DNA of 64,000 nucleotides from the NCBI RefSeq assembly GCF_000835495.1, contig NW_015622544.1, positions 3,066,855 to 3,130,854 of the forward strand, given 5' to 3'. The stretch is from Cladophialophora immunda. Its lineage: Eukaryota > Ascomycota > Eurotiomycetes > Chaetothyriales > Herpotrichiellaceae. The notes below the pieces were generated by a model. It was given only the letters and a program-made list of their open reading frames with translations, had not been told where the DNA came from and made no database searches. The translations under genes were made by a program, and so were the position numbers. Of the stretch, positions 10,939-21,618 are shown one piece after another (positions within the stretch are counted from its first letter, which is position 1; each line of letters starts with the position of its first letter).

Positions 10939-12365
10939 ATGGGGAATCAAACTCCTGTCAACAAGGTAGGTAGGCTCATCCCCCCATTGGTAGGCCCTGG
11001 CTTCATCGACTGACGAGCATATCTAGATCATCATCGTTGGTGCCGGCCCATCGGGGCTGCTGCTGGGTATCCTCCTCGCCAAGCAAGGAGTCAAGGTTCA
11101 AATCCTCGAGGCAAATGGTGAACTGGACAAGAATCCCCGAGCTGCTCACTATGCCCCCTCAGCAGTTTACGAACTGAATCGCGCTGGAGTTCTCGACGAC
11201 GTCAAGGCACAAGGAATCCATCCTGACGCAGTCTGCTGGCGCCACCCCGACGGCACCTTCATCGCGGGCATTCGAAGTCGGTTCGACATAGAATTTCCCA
11301 TGGTTTGCCTGCCTCTGGATCAACTCGATGTCCTCCTTCTCCGGCATTTTCTGGCCCAACAAGGCAACGAGATTCTATGGAACCACAACGTCGTCTCGAT
11401 TGACCAAGACGAGAACGAGGCGAGGGTCCACGTCGAGACTCCAGAGGGAAAGAAGACGTTTGGCGCCGACTATATCGTCGGATGTGATGGGGCAAACAGC
11501 CAGATCAGGCGGTCGCTTTTCGGTGACCTGAATTATCCCGGGGAGACCTTGCAGAAACAGATCATTGCCACCAATGTAAGTTCGTCGACTGGACAAAAAA
11601 CAAAAGACTGACGGGCCTTAGGTATATTACGACTTCCACAAGTTCGGATACTGGGACTCGAATTTCATCATCGATGAAAATGACTGGTATATGGCAGCGC
11701 GGATCACTCAGGATGGGCTGTGGAGAGTAACGTATGGTGACGTCTGGGGCCTGTCGAACGAGGAATATCTGGCAAGACAGCCCGAACGTTACGAGAAAAT
11801 CTTGCCTGGCAATCCAAAACCCGGAGACTATAAGCTCGTCAGTGCCAGTCCGTACAAGCTACACCAACGATGCGCGGATTCTTTCAGGGTGGGTCGGTTT
11901 TTGCTTGCCGCCGATGCGGCTCATTTGTGCAACCCATTGTAAGTCTTCCGATTTGGTAGGAGATTCAGGCTGACATTCTGGTCTTAGCGGCGGTCTGGGC
12001 CTGACCGGTGGAATCGCCGACGTAGGGAGCTTGTTTGATGCTCTCGTGGCGTTGAAAGAGGGAAAGGCGGACGATAGCATTCTGGACAAGTATAGCGAAG
12101 TCCGGCGCAAGAAGTGGGCTGAAATCATTGACCCTATGTCTCGAGCCAATTTCCGACGGGTCTGTCTCGACGAAGCCGAGTCAGAGAGACAGGAATTCTG
12201 GAATCTTTGCAAGAAGATGGAAGAGGATGAGGAATTGGCTCGGCAGATGGCACAGGTGAGTGAGCTGAGCATTCCGGTAGGCATGACGACCGTACTGATG
12301 CTTAACAGGGAACGAATGTTTTGCGGGAGGACTTCCGAGAGTATTTGACGGCTGGTGCAGCATAG
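10939..12365 (+). CDS. FAD-dependent monooxygenase (phenol hydroxylase-like)
   Basis: Flavoprotein aromatic hydroxylase of the PF01494 type, using NAD(P)H and oxygen to hydroxylate or epoxidise an aromatic substrate. Exons 10939-10965, 11027-11575, 11622-11938, 11988-12255 and 12309-12365 give 405 residues. The FAD dinucleotide motif IIIVGAGPSGLLLG starts at residue 10, directly after a nine-codon first exon. The second motif is DYIVGCDGANSQIRRSL, and the third, [26 protein letters not shown], contacts the FAD ribityl chain. In the third motif the usual GDAAH is ADAAH. The C-terminal 90 residues are helical and charged. The length fits the short single-domain members of the family. Its position downstream of the P450 suggests the two act on the same pathway; the substrate is unknown. 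Confidence 0.9.
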
Positions 12366-13028
12366 CTAGGATACTTTCGTTGAGGCTGCCGTTGAATGAA
12401 ATGCTTCCTCTGATGCAATGGCGACCTCGTCTTCTAGATCGTGTGGTGCTGCGTGTATAGTGCTGTGTGTATAGTGCTGTCTATGTCTTGCTCCTTCCGT
12501 CGTGTTCCTACCTGGTGGACTACTTCTTTCTCGCTTCTCCCCTCGTGCTCCTACTGAAAGATTGGTTTCTTTGCTCCTTCCCTCTTCCATCCTCTCACCC
12601 ATTCTCCCACCCATTAAATAGGTCGCTCTCCCTCTTCTCCCTCGACTTTTCTTCTTTACTCTTCGCACATCTTCCCACTCGACCTGCGCTCACAGGCTAT
12701 CAGCCGACCAGTCACTACATTCAAACGCAGACTCCACTACTCCTGCTGGTATTTCGCCTGTCCAACGAAAGTACGGAATACCGAGCCAAAATGCTAAAAC
12801 ATCGGGACGGACTCGGCGAAGGTCCCCGCTAAGTGCCCATCCGTTCTATTTTCCGGAGGACCTTGTATGGCAGGCAACCCTCTATATCTAGGTTCGTGTG
12901 CTGCATCAATTATCGAACAACGGTTACTAAACCTCCATCACATCCCCAGAATTGTGGTTACACTACCGTGATTCCTCGCAACATAATATTCAATTGCCCG
13001 CCAAACCTGACAGTCATCCAACTTGGCC
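12366..13028. other. intergenic region, pyrimidine-rich leader
   Basis: Between the FAD monooxygenase and the RNase H-like gene. A tandem 14-bp duplication lies at 12453-12480. A long C/T-rich run (about 12480-12680) follows, typical of fungal promoters and 5' leaders. No gene supported. Confidence 0.5.
12453..12480 (+). repeat. tandem duplication, 2 x 14 bp
   Basis: Two exact head-to-tail copies of GTGTATAGTGCTGT, just downstream of the FAD monooxygenase stop codon. Confidence 0.8.
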
Positions 13029-14009
13029 ATGTCGCAATTCTCAAACATGGCCCTACTATCTTCAACTCTTTCGCTTGAAGACCAACCCAATCTGTCTCAA
13101 GAGCTCACGGCCTCGGAGAACTCATCGAGGGAAGATCAGACGCAAGAACCAGCTGCACGAAACATGGATGACACTACGTCTAACAATATCAAAGATCAGC
13201 GTCTTAACAAAATTGACTCCATCTCGGAAGAACAGCTGCCAATATCGAAGGGCCCCCTGGTGACAATCTTACCCCGAGAAGACGCCCTTCTCAACTCCCA
13301 GAAAGCAGCTCTTCTTCAGCCACAAGAACCGCTTTCCGAGTGGTCATTTTGGACGGACGCCTGCCTGCGGGGGCCTAAGCCGGTAAAACTTGAGGGATGC
13401 GGCTTCTGCGTCGTCCATCGTCGTCTCGACAACAGCCACCCCAGTGATCAAGACTTTGCTATCAAGTGGTGGGAAAGCTGTTTTGTGGCACGCGGTATCA
13501 ACCAAATAGGACACGCCGAAATGATTGCCGTAGCGCAAGCCTTGGAGATGGCCGTCGACCAATGCGAACGCATCTCCGGCACCGTCGTTACGAAAGCCAG
13601 GATCAAAATGCCAGGGAAGGCCGAGGAGATAAAGAGTCGAGCAGCTACTATTCCCTGGCCAATGCCGAAGCTGGTGAGCGTGTTCACAGATAGTCAACAG
13701 GTGTTGAACTCCATAGATACCTGCTGGCGATCTGGCAGATGGCCAGGTAACCGGTCACCAATGAAGTGTGCGAACGAGATGATTGAAGCGCTTGGCGATT
13801 TGGGTGTCAGAATACATCTTCAGTGGATTCCAGGTCATTCTGGCGACCTTCGCAACCGTTGGGCTCATGAAGGAGCTCGGAGTGCGCTCAAACCACAACA
13901 CCATTCGCGGAAGGCGTTCACAAAGAGAGTGCACCGCGTTTTCAGGAGGTGTCACAAAGACAGACCCTGGACAAAGGTCTCTAAAAAGACTCACAAGAGA
14001 CGAATTTGA
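13029..14009 (+). CDS. RNase H-fold protein with altered catalytic site
   Basis: Intronless 326-residue protein with a disordered, Ser/Glu-rich first 100 residues and an RNase H-like domain at about 103-290. The core acidic positions appear as WTDAC (D110), HAEMIAVAQAL (E164) and VFTDSQQVLNSI (D221). The late block is LQWIPGHSGDLRNRWAHEGA, with His270 kept but the final Asp of the N-x-x-A-D motif replaced by His280. Helix and strand order match RNase HI and the RNase H domains of non-LTR retrotransposons, yet there is no reverse transcriptase nearby and the frame is long and clean. The basic C-terminus (KRVHRVFRRCHKD) could bind nucleic acid. Such RNase H-like proteins recur in filamentous fungi with unknown roles. 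The start is the first ATG of the frame; a second is at Met7. Confidence 0.8.
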   Translation: MSQFSNMALLSSTLSLEDQPNLSQELTASENSSREDQTQEPAARNMDDTTSNNIKDQRLNKIDSISEEQLPISKGPLVTILPREDALLNSQKAALLQPQEPLSEWSFWTDACLRGPKPVKLEGCGFCVVHRRLDNSHPSDQDFAIKWWESCFVARGINQIGHAEMIAVAQALEMAVDQCERISGTVVTKARIKMPGKAEEIKSRAATIPWPMPKLVSVFTDSQQVLNSIDTCWRSGRWPGNRSPMKCANEMIEALGDLGVRIHLQWIPGHSGDLRNRWAHEGARSALKPQHHSRKAFTKRVHRVFRRCHKDRPWTKVSKKTHKRRI

Positions 14010-14915
14010 GCCGCCGGCACTGCAGCGCAACAACCACCGGCCTTGAGAACCAGAAGATCTCGAGGATTCGCCAGAGGGAGGCACTGAGTACCACCTATCT
14101 TGCAGATCAAGACCGGAACAACTTGGAGAAGGCGGACGACGTGCTCACGGGCTATGCTCATCTGCTGTCCCCTTTATAGTAGGGTGACTCGACTCGGTAT
14201 AGCGAATAAGTGGTCGAGGTCGAGACGGTCGAAGGTATTTCTGGTTAAGATGGCAGCCTCCTAAGCGCGGCACTAGTAGCGCCGCTTTTGAGCTCCCTCT
14301 CTCGTTTGACTAGTATCTATGAGCGTGCATATGAAAGGCTAACTATAAGGCCTCACCCTTCTCTATTGGGGGGGTGGCCATCCCGAAGCGGGGGGAGCTG
14401 GCGTCGAATCACCTCGTCTTGGCGGAGATGGACTTCCCCCTCAGAATCGATCGATCGAGTGGAGTGGCACAGTGGCTTGTAAAGAGGCTGCCTGCAACCT
14501 CTCATTCGTCCTGCAACACAAATCCAGTTCGTGGATATCGTCGAAGTCTGTCATTGTTGTTCTCGTCTGTATCGTTTTGCCGTCTAGCGAGCAGGAATTG
14601 ATGTCTGCGGACTGAGACTCGCTCTCATTTTTGCAGTTCCGCGCATCGAATGCTACACCGACCTCAATGAGAGTGCTATCTCAATCGACCTCATCACTCT
14701 CCGCCCCAATCACGACTCCAGCGACGACGTCACAACCTCACTCCTCCCCCTTTCACACTTGCAATACCAATCCTTGATAGACATCTCGAGACTGAAGTTT
14801 ATTCGCCTTGTCACCGAGTCCTCCTCCAAAAGTCCATCGGCGAATCTATCCGGGCCGCCATACTTCCCAAGAAAGAGCTGGCCTACACTGCATTTTTGTG
14901 GCGGCATAGGGGAGG
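14010..14915. other. intergenic region, no gene seen
   Basis: About 900 bases between the RNase H-like gene and the membrane-protein gene. Open frames of 60-75 codons are unremarkable. It presumably carries the 3' UTR and the next promoter. Confidence 0.45.
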
Positions 14916-15746
14916 ATGGCGGACTTTACACTTGTGCCCAGTGGGCATGGCACCAATTACACTGGCATGCTGACGAGGAGCATCGTCTTCTCGGGAGCTC
15001 TCTTCGTCTTTCTTGCAGGCATGCGCATCTCAATCCATTGATCCGTGGGCCAAGGCAACTGACTGTTGGTCTAGCGTCGGGAATGACAATAGCATCAATC
15101 GCCATCCCTGACTGGATAGCGTTCGATGGGAGTACGGTGAGTGTATGTGACTCCGTACAAGGTCATTTCTGACGGGTGAACAGAATCACGGAACTTCGAT
15201 CCGCTACAGCTACGGACTACATCGAAGATGTTCGAACACGAACCTGCCCCCCTCAAATATCTCACACACTACTGCATCGAGCTGGCATTGCACGCAATTC
15301 CCCCGTTATGAAGACTGCCGCGGTGACGACCGATACTTCTGCAGCATGTGGAGATCAGTGGGCTTTTTAATGTCCTTTGCAGTGGTGCTGGAGGGCATGA
15401 CCCTTGCCGCATTTGCAGTCCTGCTTGTGGGTGGGAAGCAGAAAAGAGAACAAGGGTGGGGCGTCCTCACAATACTGGTGGCATTGGCAGCATTTGTCCA
15501 GGCCATTGGAATGGCGTTGATGGTGAGAAATGGCCGCTCCATGGCGCGACATGTGACTGACCAACACAACAGGCATATTTGTACGAGAATGATGAGCGAT
15601 TTTTCTCTGGCTGGTATCTCGACAAGAGTTGGACCATGTGTACAGTTTCCTGGAGTTTTGAAGCATTGTGTGCGGTTGCCATTACGCTGGCGGCAGTGAC
15701 GCTGCCAAGTGAAGGAGGATACGAATTAATTCCAGATCACGGCTAA
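14916..15746 (+). CDS. four-helix fungal integral membrane protein, function unknown
   Basis: Best model: exons 14916-15018, 15075-15136, 15184-15522 and 15573-15746, 225 residues, all in frame. Transmembrane segments are seen at about residues 22-48, in MSFAVVLEGMTLAAFAVLLV, in LVALAAFVQAIGMALMAYLY, and in CTVSWSFEALCAVAITLAAV. The loop after the first helix carries CTQFPRYEDCRGDDRYFCSMWRS with paired Cys, and the end reads LPSEGGYELIPDHG. This four-helix, cysteine-loop layout recalls claudin/SUR7-type proteins, and related hypothetical proteins are common in Pezizomycotina; no function is known to me. The first intron (15019-15074) would use a GC donor with a good branch site (CAACTGAC) and TAG acceptor; I found no GT donor that keeps the frame. 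The three downstream exons are secure, the first is less so. Confidence 0.7.
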
Positions 15747-16941
15747 CCGGGACCAAGATGATCGGCACACGCCAGATAATGAGCGATGTTTGAAGCTGTG
15801 ATCGCTATGGATCCTCAGCGCTGGCGGGGCTGGAGCGGGACGTCGCTTTGACTGCAAATGTTTGATATTGTGACCTCGGTGTTGCGTCCATGGGAATATA
15901 CACGGATCCCTAGAAGGCTGTTAGCTACCCGCTGTAATATAGAGTGAAGAATGATATGTGTTGATGTCATCCCAGAAACGGTGTTTGAGCGGTTGACGGC
16001 AATAGCCGTGAAAACAAGGCGGTGTTGCGAGGAGTCGGTCATACACCGGCAACCGCAGGGAATCCGGGACTTATCGACATGTGAAACGAAACATGTGGAT
16101 GAAGGAGGTGCTGGGAATGGCCATGCATTGCCTTGTGCCGCTTTTGACCACTTGCTCACCGCATGTGATCTTTCAAGCAGAGGTGGGTGCCGGATGAGGC
16201 TAGGCGTAGCCACACTCTCTAAAGCGCCTATTGTTGCCCCGATATATACAAAGCCCTCGGTAGAGAATCTGGAGGTTCAAATGTACGGGGTACCTTGCGA
16301 GGCGGGCTTAGTCAAAGGTTGAGTAATGCCGTACAGCATCTCGTCCCTCGCTCGCATCTGTGCCTGCACCAAGCAATATTGCCGGACGGGGTCAATGCCC
16401 AACTAGGCTCGTGCAGAGTTCTAAACAGTCCTGGCTGATCATCATGCTGGTGGCTGTGTGTAGATGGTGCGCATCCACATGGATTCTCATGGATTCTATC
16501 CCAAGCACCGAGGCTGCATGCGCTGCATCCAATTGGGCGCGGACCGATAATTTATCCGATGGCAGAATCCCTGGTGTCGCTTCGTCGATGGTTGTCCCGC
16601 AGGCATGTCATGGCAGCTTTACAGATCACTCTTGCCGCGATGGGAAATAGCTGCACCTTAGTCAACCCGTGGGACGTGGGACGGGCTCCTTCATCATGTC
16701 AACTGTTGCGAAACGTCAAAGGTCATCAACAAGGCCTCAACGGAAGAAGCCGAGATAGAAAGTCAATAAATACGACCCGGCAACTACCCAGCTGAACTCG
16801 ACCGGACATCCGTCGTGTGCTTAAATACCTTTGTCAACCTGATCTTGCTTCACTCTCGATCTGTCCACGCATAGATTCTGCTTGATAGTGATACATTGCG
16901 ACACTCTCCCTGCTGTCGACACCAGTTGAGACACCGACAAC
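15747..16941. promoter_or_regulatory. intergenic region upstream of the P450-reductase fusion
   Basis: 1.2 kb without a supported gene. A TTAAATA-like element lies near 16819, about 120 bases before the fusion gene's ATG, and is followed by a C/T-rich leader. The rest shows nothing I can name. Confidence 0.45.
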
Positions 16942-19900
16942 ATGTCGACACCAATTCCCTCACCTCCCGGAATCCCCATTCTGGGCAACGTCTTGGACAT
17001 TGACCCAAACAATGCGAATCAGAGTCTCCGTCATCTGGCCGACAAATATGGTGAGTGCCTTGATGTCCTCTGGCGCTGGTGCAGACTGATCGTTAGGCTA
17101 ACGTACACTTTGAAGGGCCTATCTTCAAGTTGACCATGTTCGGCTCGGAAAGGTACATCATCAGCTCGGTCGAACTGCTCAATGAGATCTGCGACGAAAA
17201 GCGGTTCTGCAAGGCCGTGTCTGGTGCACTGGACCAGGTGCGGAACGGAGTAGGAAGTGGTCTTTTCACCGCATACCATGGGGAGCATGACTGGGAGGTC
17301 GCTCATCGAACTCTCGTGCCAGCGTTTGGTCCCATTGGGATTCACGATATGTGTATGGTTTCTCTCGACACCCGAATCAATGCAGTCGCTGATGTTTCCA
17401 GATGACGAGATGTACGACATTGCGACCCAGTTGGTTGCAAAGTGGGCGCGTGCTGGACCCGAGCAGAAGATCGCAGTCACCGACGATTTCACTCGACTGA
17501 CCTTGGATTCCATCGCGCTGTGTGTCATGGGCAAGCGCTTCAATTCCTTCTACTCGGAGAAACTCCACCCCTTCGTCGATGCCATGGTGGGTTTCTTGCT
17601 GGAGTCGGGGCGCCGGGCTCAACGCACGAGAATTGGAACCTTTCTCAGCAGGTCGAGCGAACGTCAGTACTATCAGGACATTAACACAATGAGAACCGTG
17701 GCTAAGGAAATGGTGGACTACCGCAGAGCCAACCCGGTTGATAAGAAGGACTTGCTCAATGCCATGCTTTTCGGGAAGGACCCTAAGACGGGAGAGAAGA
17801 TGACGGACGAGAGCATCATCAACAACATCATTACCTTCCTCATCGCGGGCCACGAAACAACTTCGGGGCTGCTTTCATTTACCTTCTACCAGCTTTGCAA
17901 GAACCCTGATACACTGCGCAAAGCTCAGCAGGAGGTGGACTCGGTGGTTGGTAAGGGGCCGGTGACGGTCCAGCACGTGGCTAAGATGCCCTATATCGAG
18001 GCAGTCATGAGAGAGACCCTCCGACTTACCCCCACTGCCCCTGCGTTTACTGTCAAACCATTGGACACCGTTGCCGGGCCCGTGGTCCTTGCTGGAAAAT
18101 ACACCATTCCTCCCGGCGCCCCCATCGTCGCTATGCTAGCGAAAATCGGCCGTGATCCTGTTGTCTATGGCGCCGATGCCGACGAGTTCAAGCCAGAGAG
18201 AATGTATGGAGAGAATTTCGCGAAACTGCCACCCAATGCTTGGAAGGTAACTATGAACCCAAATTACTAAAGGATGAACCCAATGTTAACTAATTGCCAG
18301 CCGTTCGGAAACGGCGCTCGTGGATGCATTGGGCGCCCCTTTGCCTGGCAAGAAGCGATTCTGGCCATTGCGCTTATCCTTCAAAACTTCAACGTCAGAT
18401 TGGACGACCCATCGTATCAACTGCAGATTAGACAGACTTTGACTATCAAGCCAGACAACTTGTTCCTGCGAGCTACTTTGCGTGAAGGGATCGATCCCTT
18501 GAAGTTGGAGAGGAAGATGTACGCAGGGCTTGAAACCGAGGACGCTCATCAGAAGGAACGCAGTGCTCTGGCCAAGAAAGTTGGTGACGCGGGAAAGCCG
18601 ATGCTGATACTGTACGGATCCAACTCAGGCACTTGTGAAGGTTTGGCGCAGGGTCTTGCCAACGGCGCAGGGAACCGGGGCTTCAATGCTACCGTGAAGT
18701 CTCTGGATGCCGCTGTCGACCAGCTCCCAAGTAACCAGCCCGTCATCATCATCACAGCGAGTTACGAGGGCAATCCTCCCGACAACGCCGTCGGGTTCGT
18801 GGAGTGGGTCAAGACGGTGGATGCTGGAAAGGTTAAGAATGTGCAATATGCCGTCTTTGGTTGTGGTCATCGCGACTGGGTCACCACGTTCCAGAAAATC
18901 CCTAAGCTTATCGACTCCGAGTTGGCCGCCAAAGGGGCGAAACAGCTTGTGGGCCGCGGACAATCCGATGTCGCCGAAGGAAAGGTGTTTGACGACTTTG
19001 ACGCCTGGCAGGACGAGAAGCTCTGGCCCGCTCTATCTGCCGATGCTGGAGCTGACGAGTTCCTGGAAGCTCTAGACATGGAGATCAGCACCAGCGCCCG
19101 TGCTTCACATCTTCGGCATAATGTGCAGGAGGCGATGGTTCTGGAGAACGAGCTATTGACTGATCCCTCTATTCAAGAGAAGCGACACACCGAGTTCAAA
19201 TTACCAACCAACATGACCTACGAAGCTGGAGATTATCTTGCTTTGCTACCAGTCAACAATGTCCAGACCATCTCGAGGGTCCTTCGCCGATTCGGATTGC
19301 CTTGGGATGCGTTCATGACGCTGGCCAAAGGCGCACATACCACCATTCCAACAGAGACAGCCATTGCAGTCACAGCGGTGCTGGGCGCCTATGTGGAACT
19401 GAGCAACCCAGCCAGCCGCAAACACATTGCAACTCTCGGCAAGTACACCAAAGACGAATCAGTTCGTAAGGAAGTTGCAGGCATTACCGAGCCTTTGTCT
19501 GTTCTGGAGATTCTGGAGAAATACCCCGGCATCGAGCTTCCCTTTGCCGTCTACCTCTCCATGCTCACTCCCATGCGCATCCGCCAGTATTCTATCTCGT
19601 CCTCGCCGCTCCAGGACCCAACCAAGGTCAGCATCACGTACTCTGTGGTCGGCGCGGGCACGAGCCACATTGGCGTCGCGACAAACTACCTCAGATTCCT
19701 GCAGCCGGGCTCCCGAGCGCAGCTGATGATCAAGAAGTCGCATGCGAGCTTCCACCTACCGCTGGACACCAAGACGCCCATCATCATGGTCTGCGCGGGC
19801 ACAGGCCTAGCACCGTTCTTGGGATTTGTCCAGGAGCGAGCCGTCCGCGTCGCCGCCGTCGGCGGAAACCGCGACGCATTCGGCGAGGCCCTCTTGTTCA

Positions 19901-20259
19901 TCGGCTGCCGCTACCATGACAAGGACCGCCTGCACGCCAAGCAGATCGACGAGTGGGCCGAGCAGGGCGCCGTCAAGGTGTTTTATGCTTTCAGCCGCGA
20001 GCCCGAGCACTCGGAGGGATGCAAATACGCGCAGGACCGACTCTGGCGCGAGCGGGAGACGCTCAGCAAGCTGTTCGGCGAGGGGGCCAGGGCGTACATC
20101 TGCGGCAGCGCCGCGTTGGGCAAGGGCATCGCGGACGTCGCGGCAAAGATCGCCGTGGAGATCGCCGAGAAGAAAGGAAAGGCCATGTCCCACGAAAAGG
20201 GCCTCAAATGGTGGGAAGATCTGCGGGGTGAGCGCTATGCTGTCGATGTCTTTGACTAA
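16942..20259 (+). CDS. self-sufficient cytochrome P450:NADPH reductase fusion (CYP505/P450BM3 type)
   Basis: Catalytically self-sufficient P450 expected to hydroxylate fatty acids or similar chains at subterminal positions. Exons 16942-17050, 17116-17352, 17402-18246 and 18301-20259 give 1049 residues, the normal size for the family. The heme domain (1-470) has PPGIPILGN, the I-helix LIAGHETTSG (near 262), ExxR in MRETLRL (near 317), and the Cys loop PFGNGARGCIGRPFA (398-412). The FMN domain starts at LILYGSNSGTCE (near 498). The FAD/NADPH module has RQYSISSSP (near 823), GTSHIGVATNYL, VCAGTGLAPFLGF and AYICGSAALGKG, and ends WWEDLRGERYAVDVFD. There is no N-terminal anchor, so it is soluble like its relatives. 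Intron 2 was fixed by the conserved MYDEMYDIATQL junction. No motif is missing. It is adjacent to, but not obviously part of, the upstream tailoring group. Confidence 0.95.
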
Positions 20260-20447
20260 GGCGGTGGTGGACAGGTGGGTGTACGTGCGAGGAGCAAAAG
20301 TTGTCAGAGGCAAGGCTTCGGAGGATTTGGGAGAGGAGCTAGCTGATGGAGTCTCTTTTGGTATGGAGAATGATTTTGTTACAGGTTTTCCTTTCTAAAA
20401 AACAAAAAAAGAACCCCGATACTTCATGCTGTATAAGAATGTTGTCT

Positions 20448-21600
20448 CTACCACAATACATGCTGTCGCTGCGTAGTAACGGGCCGGTCGGGCAAATGCA
20501 CCCACATGTTCTTGCCCAGTCTCTTCTTCAGCGCCCTTGCTTCCTTCTCGGCCTTTTCCCTCGCCCTGGTCTTCTCCTCTTTCAGCAGCACGGTGATGCC
20601 GGTGTGCGGTGGTCTCATGATGTACATCCGTCCTCGGGCTCGGTAGTCCGGTTCTTGGCCGTAGGGCCCACGGTTCGTCCATGCCTGGGCGACGTACATG
20701 TCAGTCGGATCGGGTGCGACGCCCTTCTTGTACGTCTTCAATGGCGTCTGGTGAGGCAGTGGTGGTGTCTCGCTCGGGTCTGATTGGAGTAGCTCTGTGT
20801 TCTGATTCTCCGATCCCGCGCGGCCTAGACCCATGCCCTTGACCACGATGGCCTCGTTCCGGGCTTGGATGAGGTGCTGGCGCACGTCCTGAGCCACCTT
20901 TTTGTTCGAGAACCTCATCTGCAGGATCGCCTCGTCGATGGGCTTGCCGGCGATCTGGCGGGCGAGCGGGGCCAGCTTTTTCATCGAAGTCTTGAAGAAA
21001 TGGGACCGGGACATGTGGCTGCGCTCGGTGCGGGCGATCTTCACCTCCTTTGTCAACCGGCCGCGGTGTTTGATTTCTCGGATCACCATCTTGCGTTGCC
21101 ATCTCAGGCGGGCTCCGGGACGCGGGTTCAGGGCCTGTTCCATGTTCGTGGGATTGCGCTTCTCAAAGGCACCTTCGACGAGGAGGCCGGTCGGTTGGAA
21201 GGCTTTGCGCTTCAACTCTCCACCAAAGGCGCTGGAAGGAGCGAGGCCTCCTTGCGTGGCGTTTGCCTCGTACTCTCTCCGTTGCTCGTTCAACTTGTCC
21301 TGAGCTCTCCGCGCCGCCGCCTTCATTCTTTCTACCGCTGTCATTGGTTTCGCATTTGGTTCCGATGCTTTGGCCGGAGCTTGTTTTGCTGAGGACGTCC
21401 CTCCATCTGTGGACGCGCGTCGGGTATTGGATGAATGCAATGATCTTCTAGGTGCGAGATGGAGAGAGGTCGTTAGACGGCACAGCTCGATAAAGGGTGA
21501 AGGTTCTGTCCGTGATTGGCAACCTTCACAGCAGTCAGTCAGTCCGTACGGAATCGAGGACAACGGGAGACTTACCTCTGCAAAGATGTCGCATGGACAT
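20448..21600 (-). CDS. mitochondrial large-subunit ribosomal protein uL22m
   Basis: Component of the mitochondrial 54S ribosomal subunit, lining the polypeptide exit tunnel. Exons (high to low) 21600-21576 and 21505-20448 give 360 residues; an upstream in-frame ATG at 21618 would add six. The N-terminus MSMRHLCREPSPF followed by Arg/Ser-rich sequence fits a mitochondrial presequence. The uL22 core spans about 150-330: IARTERSHMSRSHFF, LAPLARQIAGKPIDEAILQMRFSNKK, a helix with HLIQARNEAIV, then the tunnel hairpin and WTNRGPYGQEPDYRARGRMYIMRPPHTGITV. The intron was placed so that the short first exon joins EPSPFIELCRLTTS, giving a clean targeting peptide; reading through without the intron adds a stretch lacking presequence character. 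It is divergent from the Prp24/SART3-like gene. Confidence 0.9.
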
Positions 21601-21618
21601 CTGTTGAGTGTTCATCAT

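Noticed and set aside
12467..12832. 121-codon hydrophobic plus-strand open frame
   Set aside because: Encoded by a C/T-rich leader region; the apparent Leu/Ser/Phe-rich protein is a composition artefact.
13029..14009. RNase H-like gene as part of an intact LINE retrotransposon
   Set aside because: No reverse transcriptase, endonuclease, poly-A tail or target-site duplication around it.
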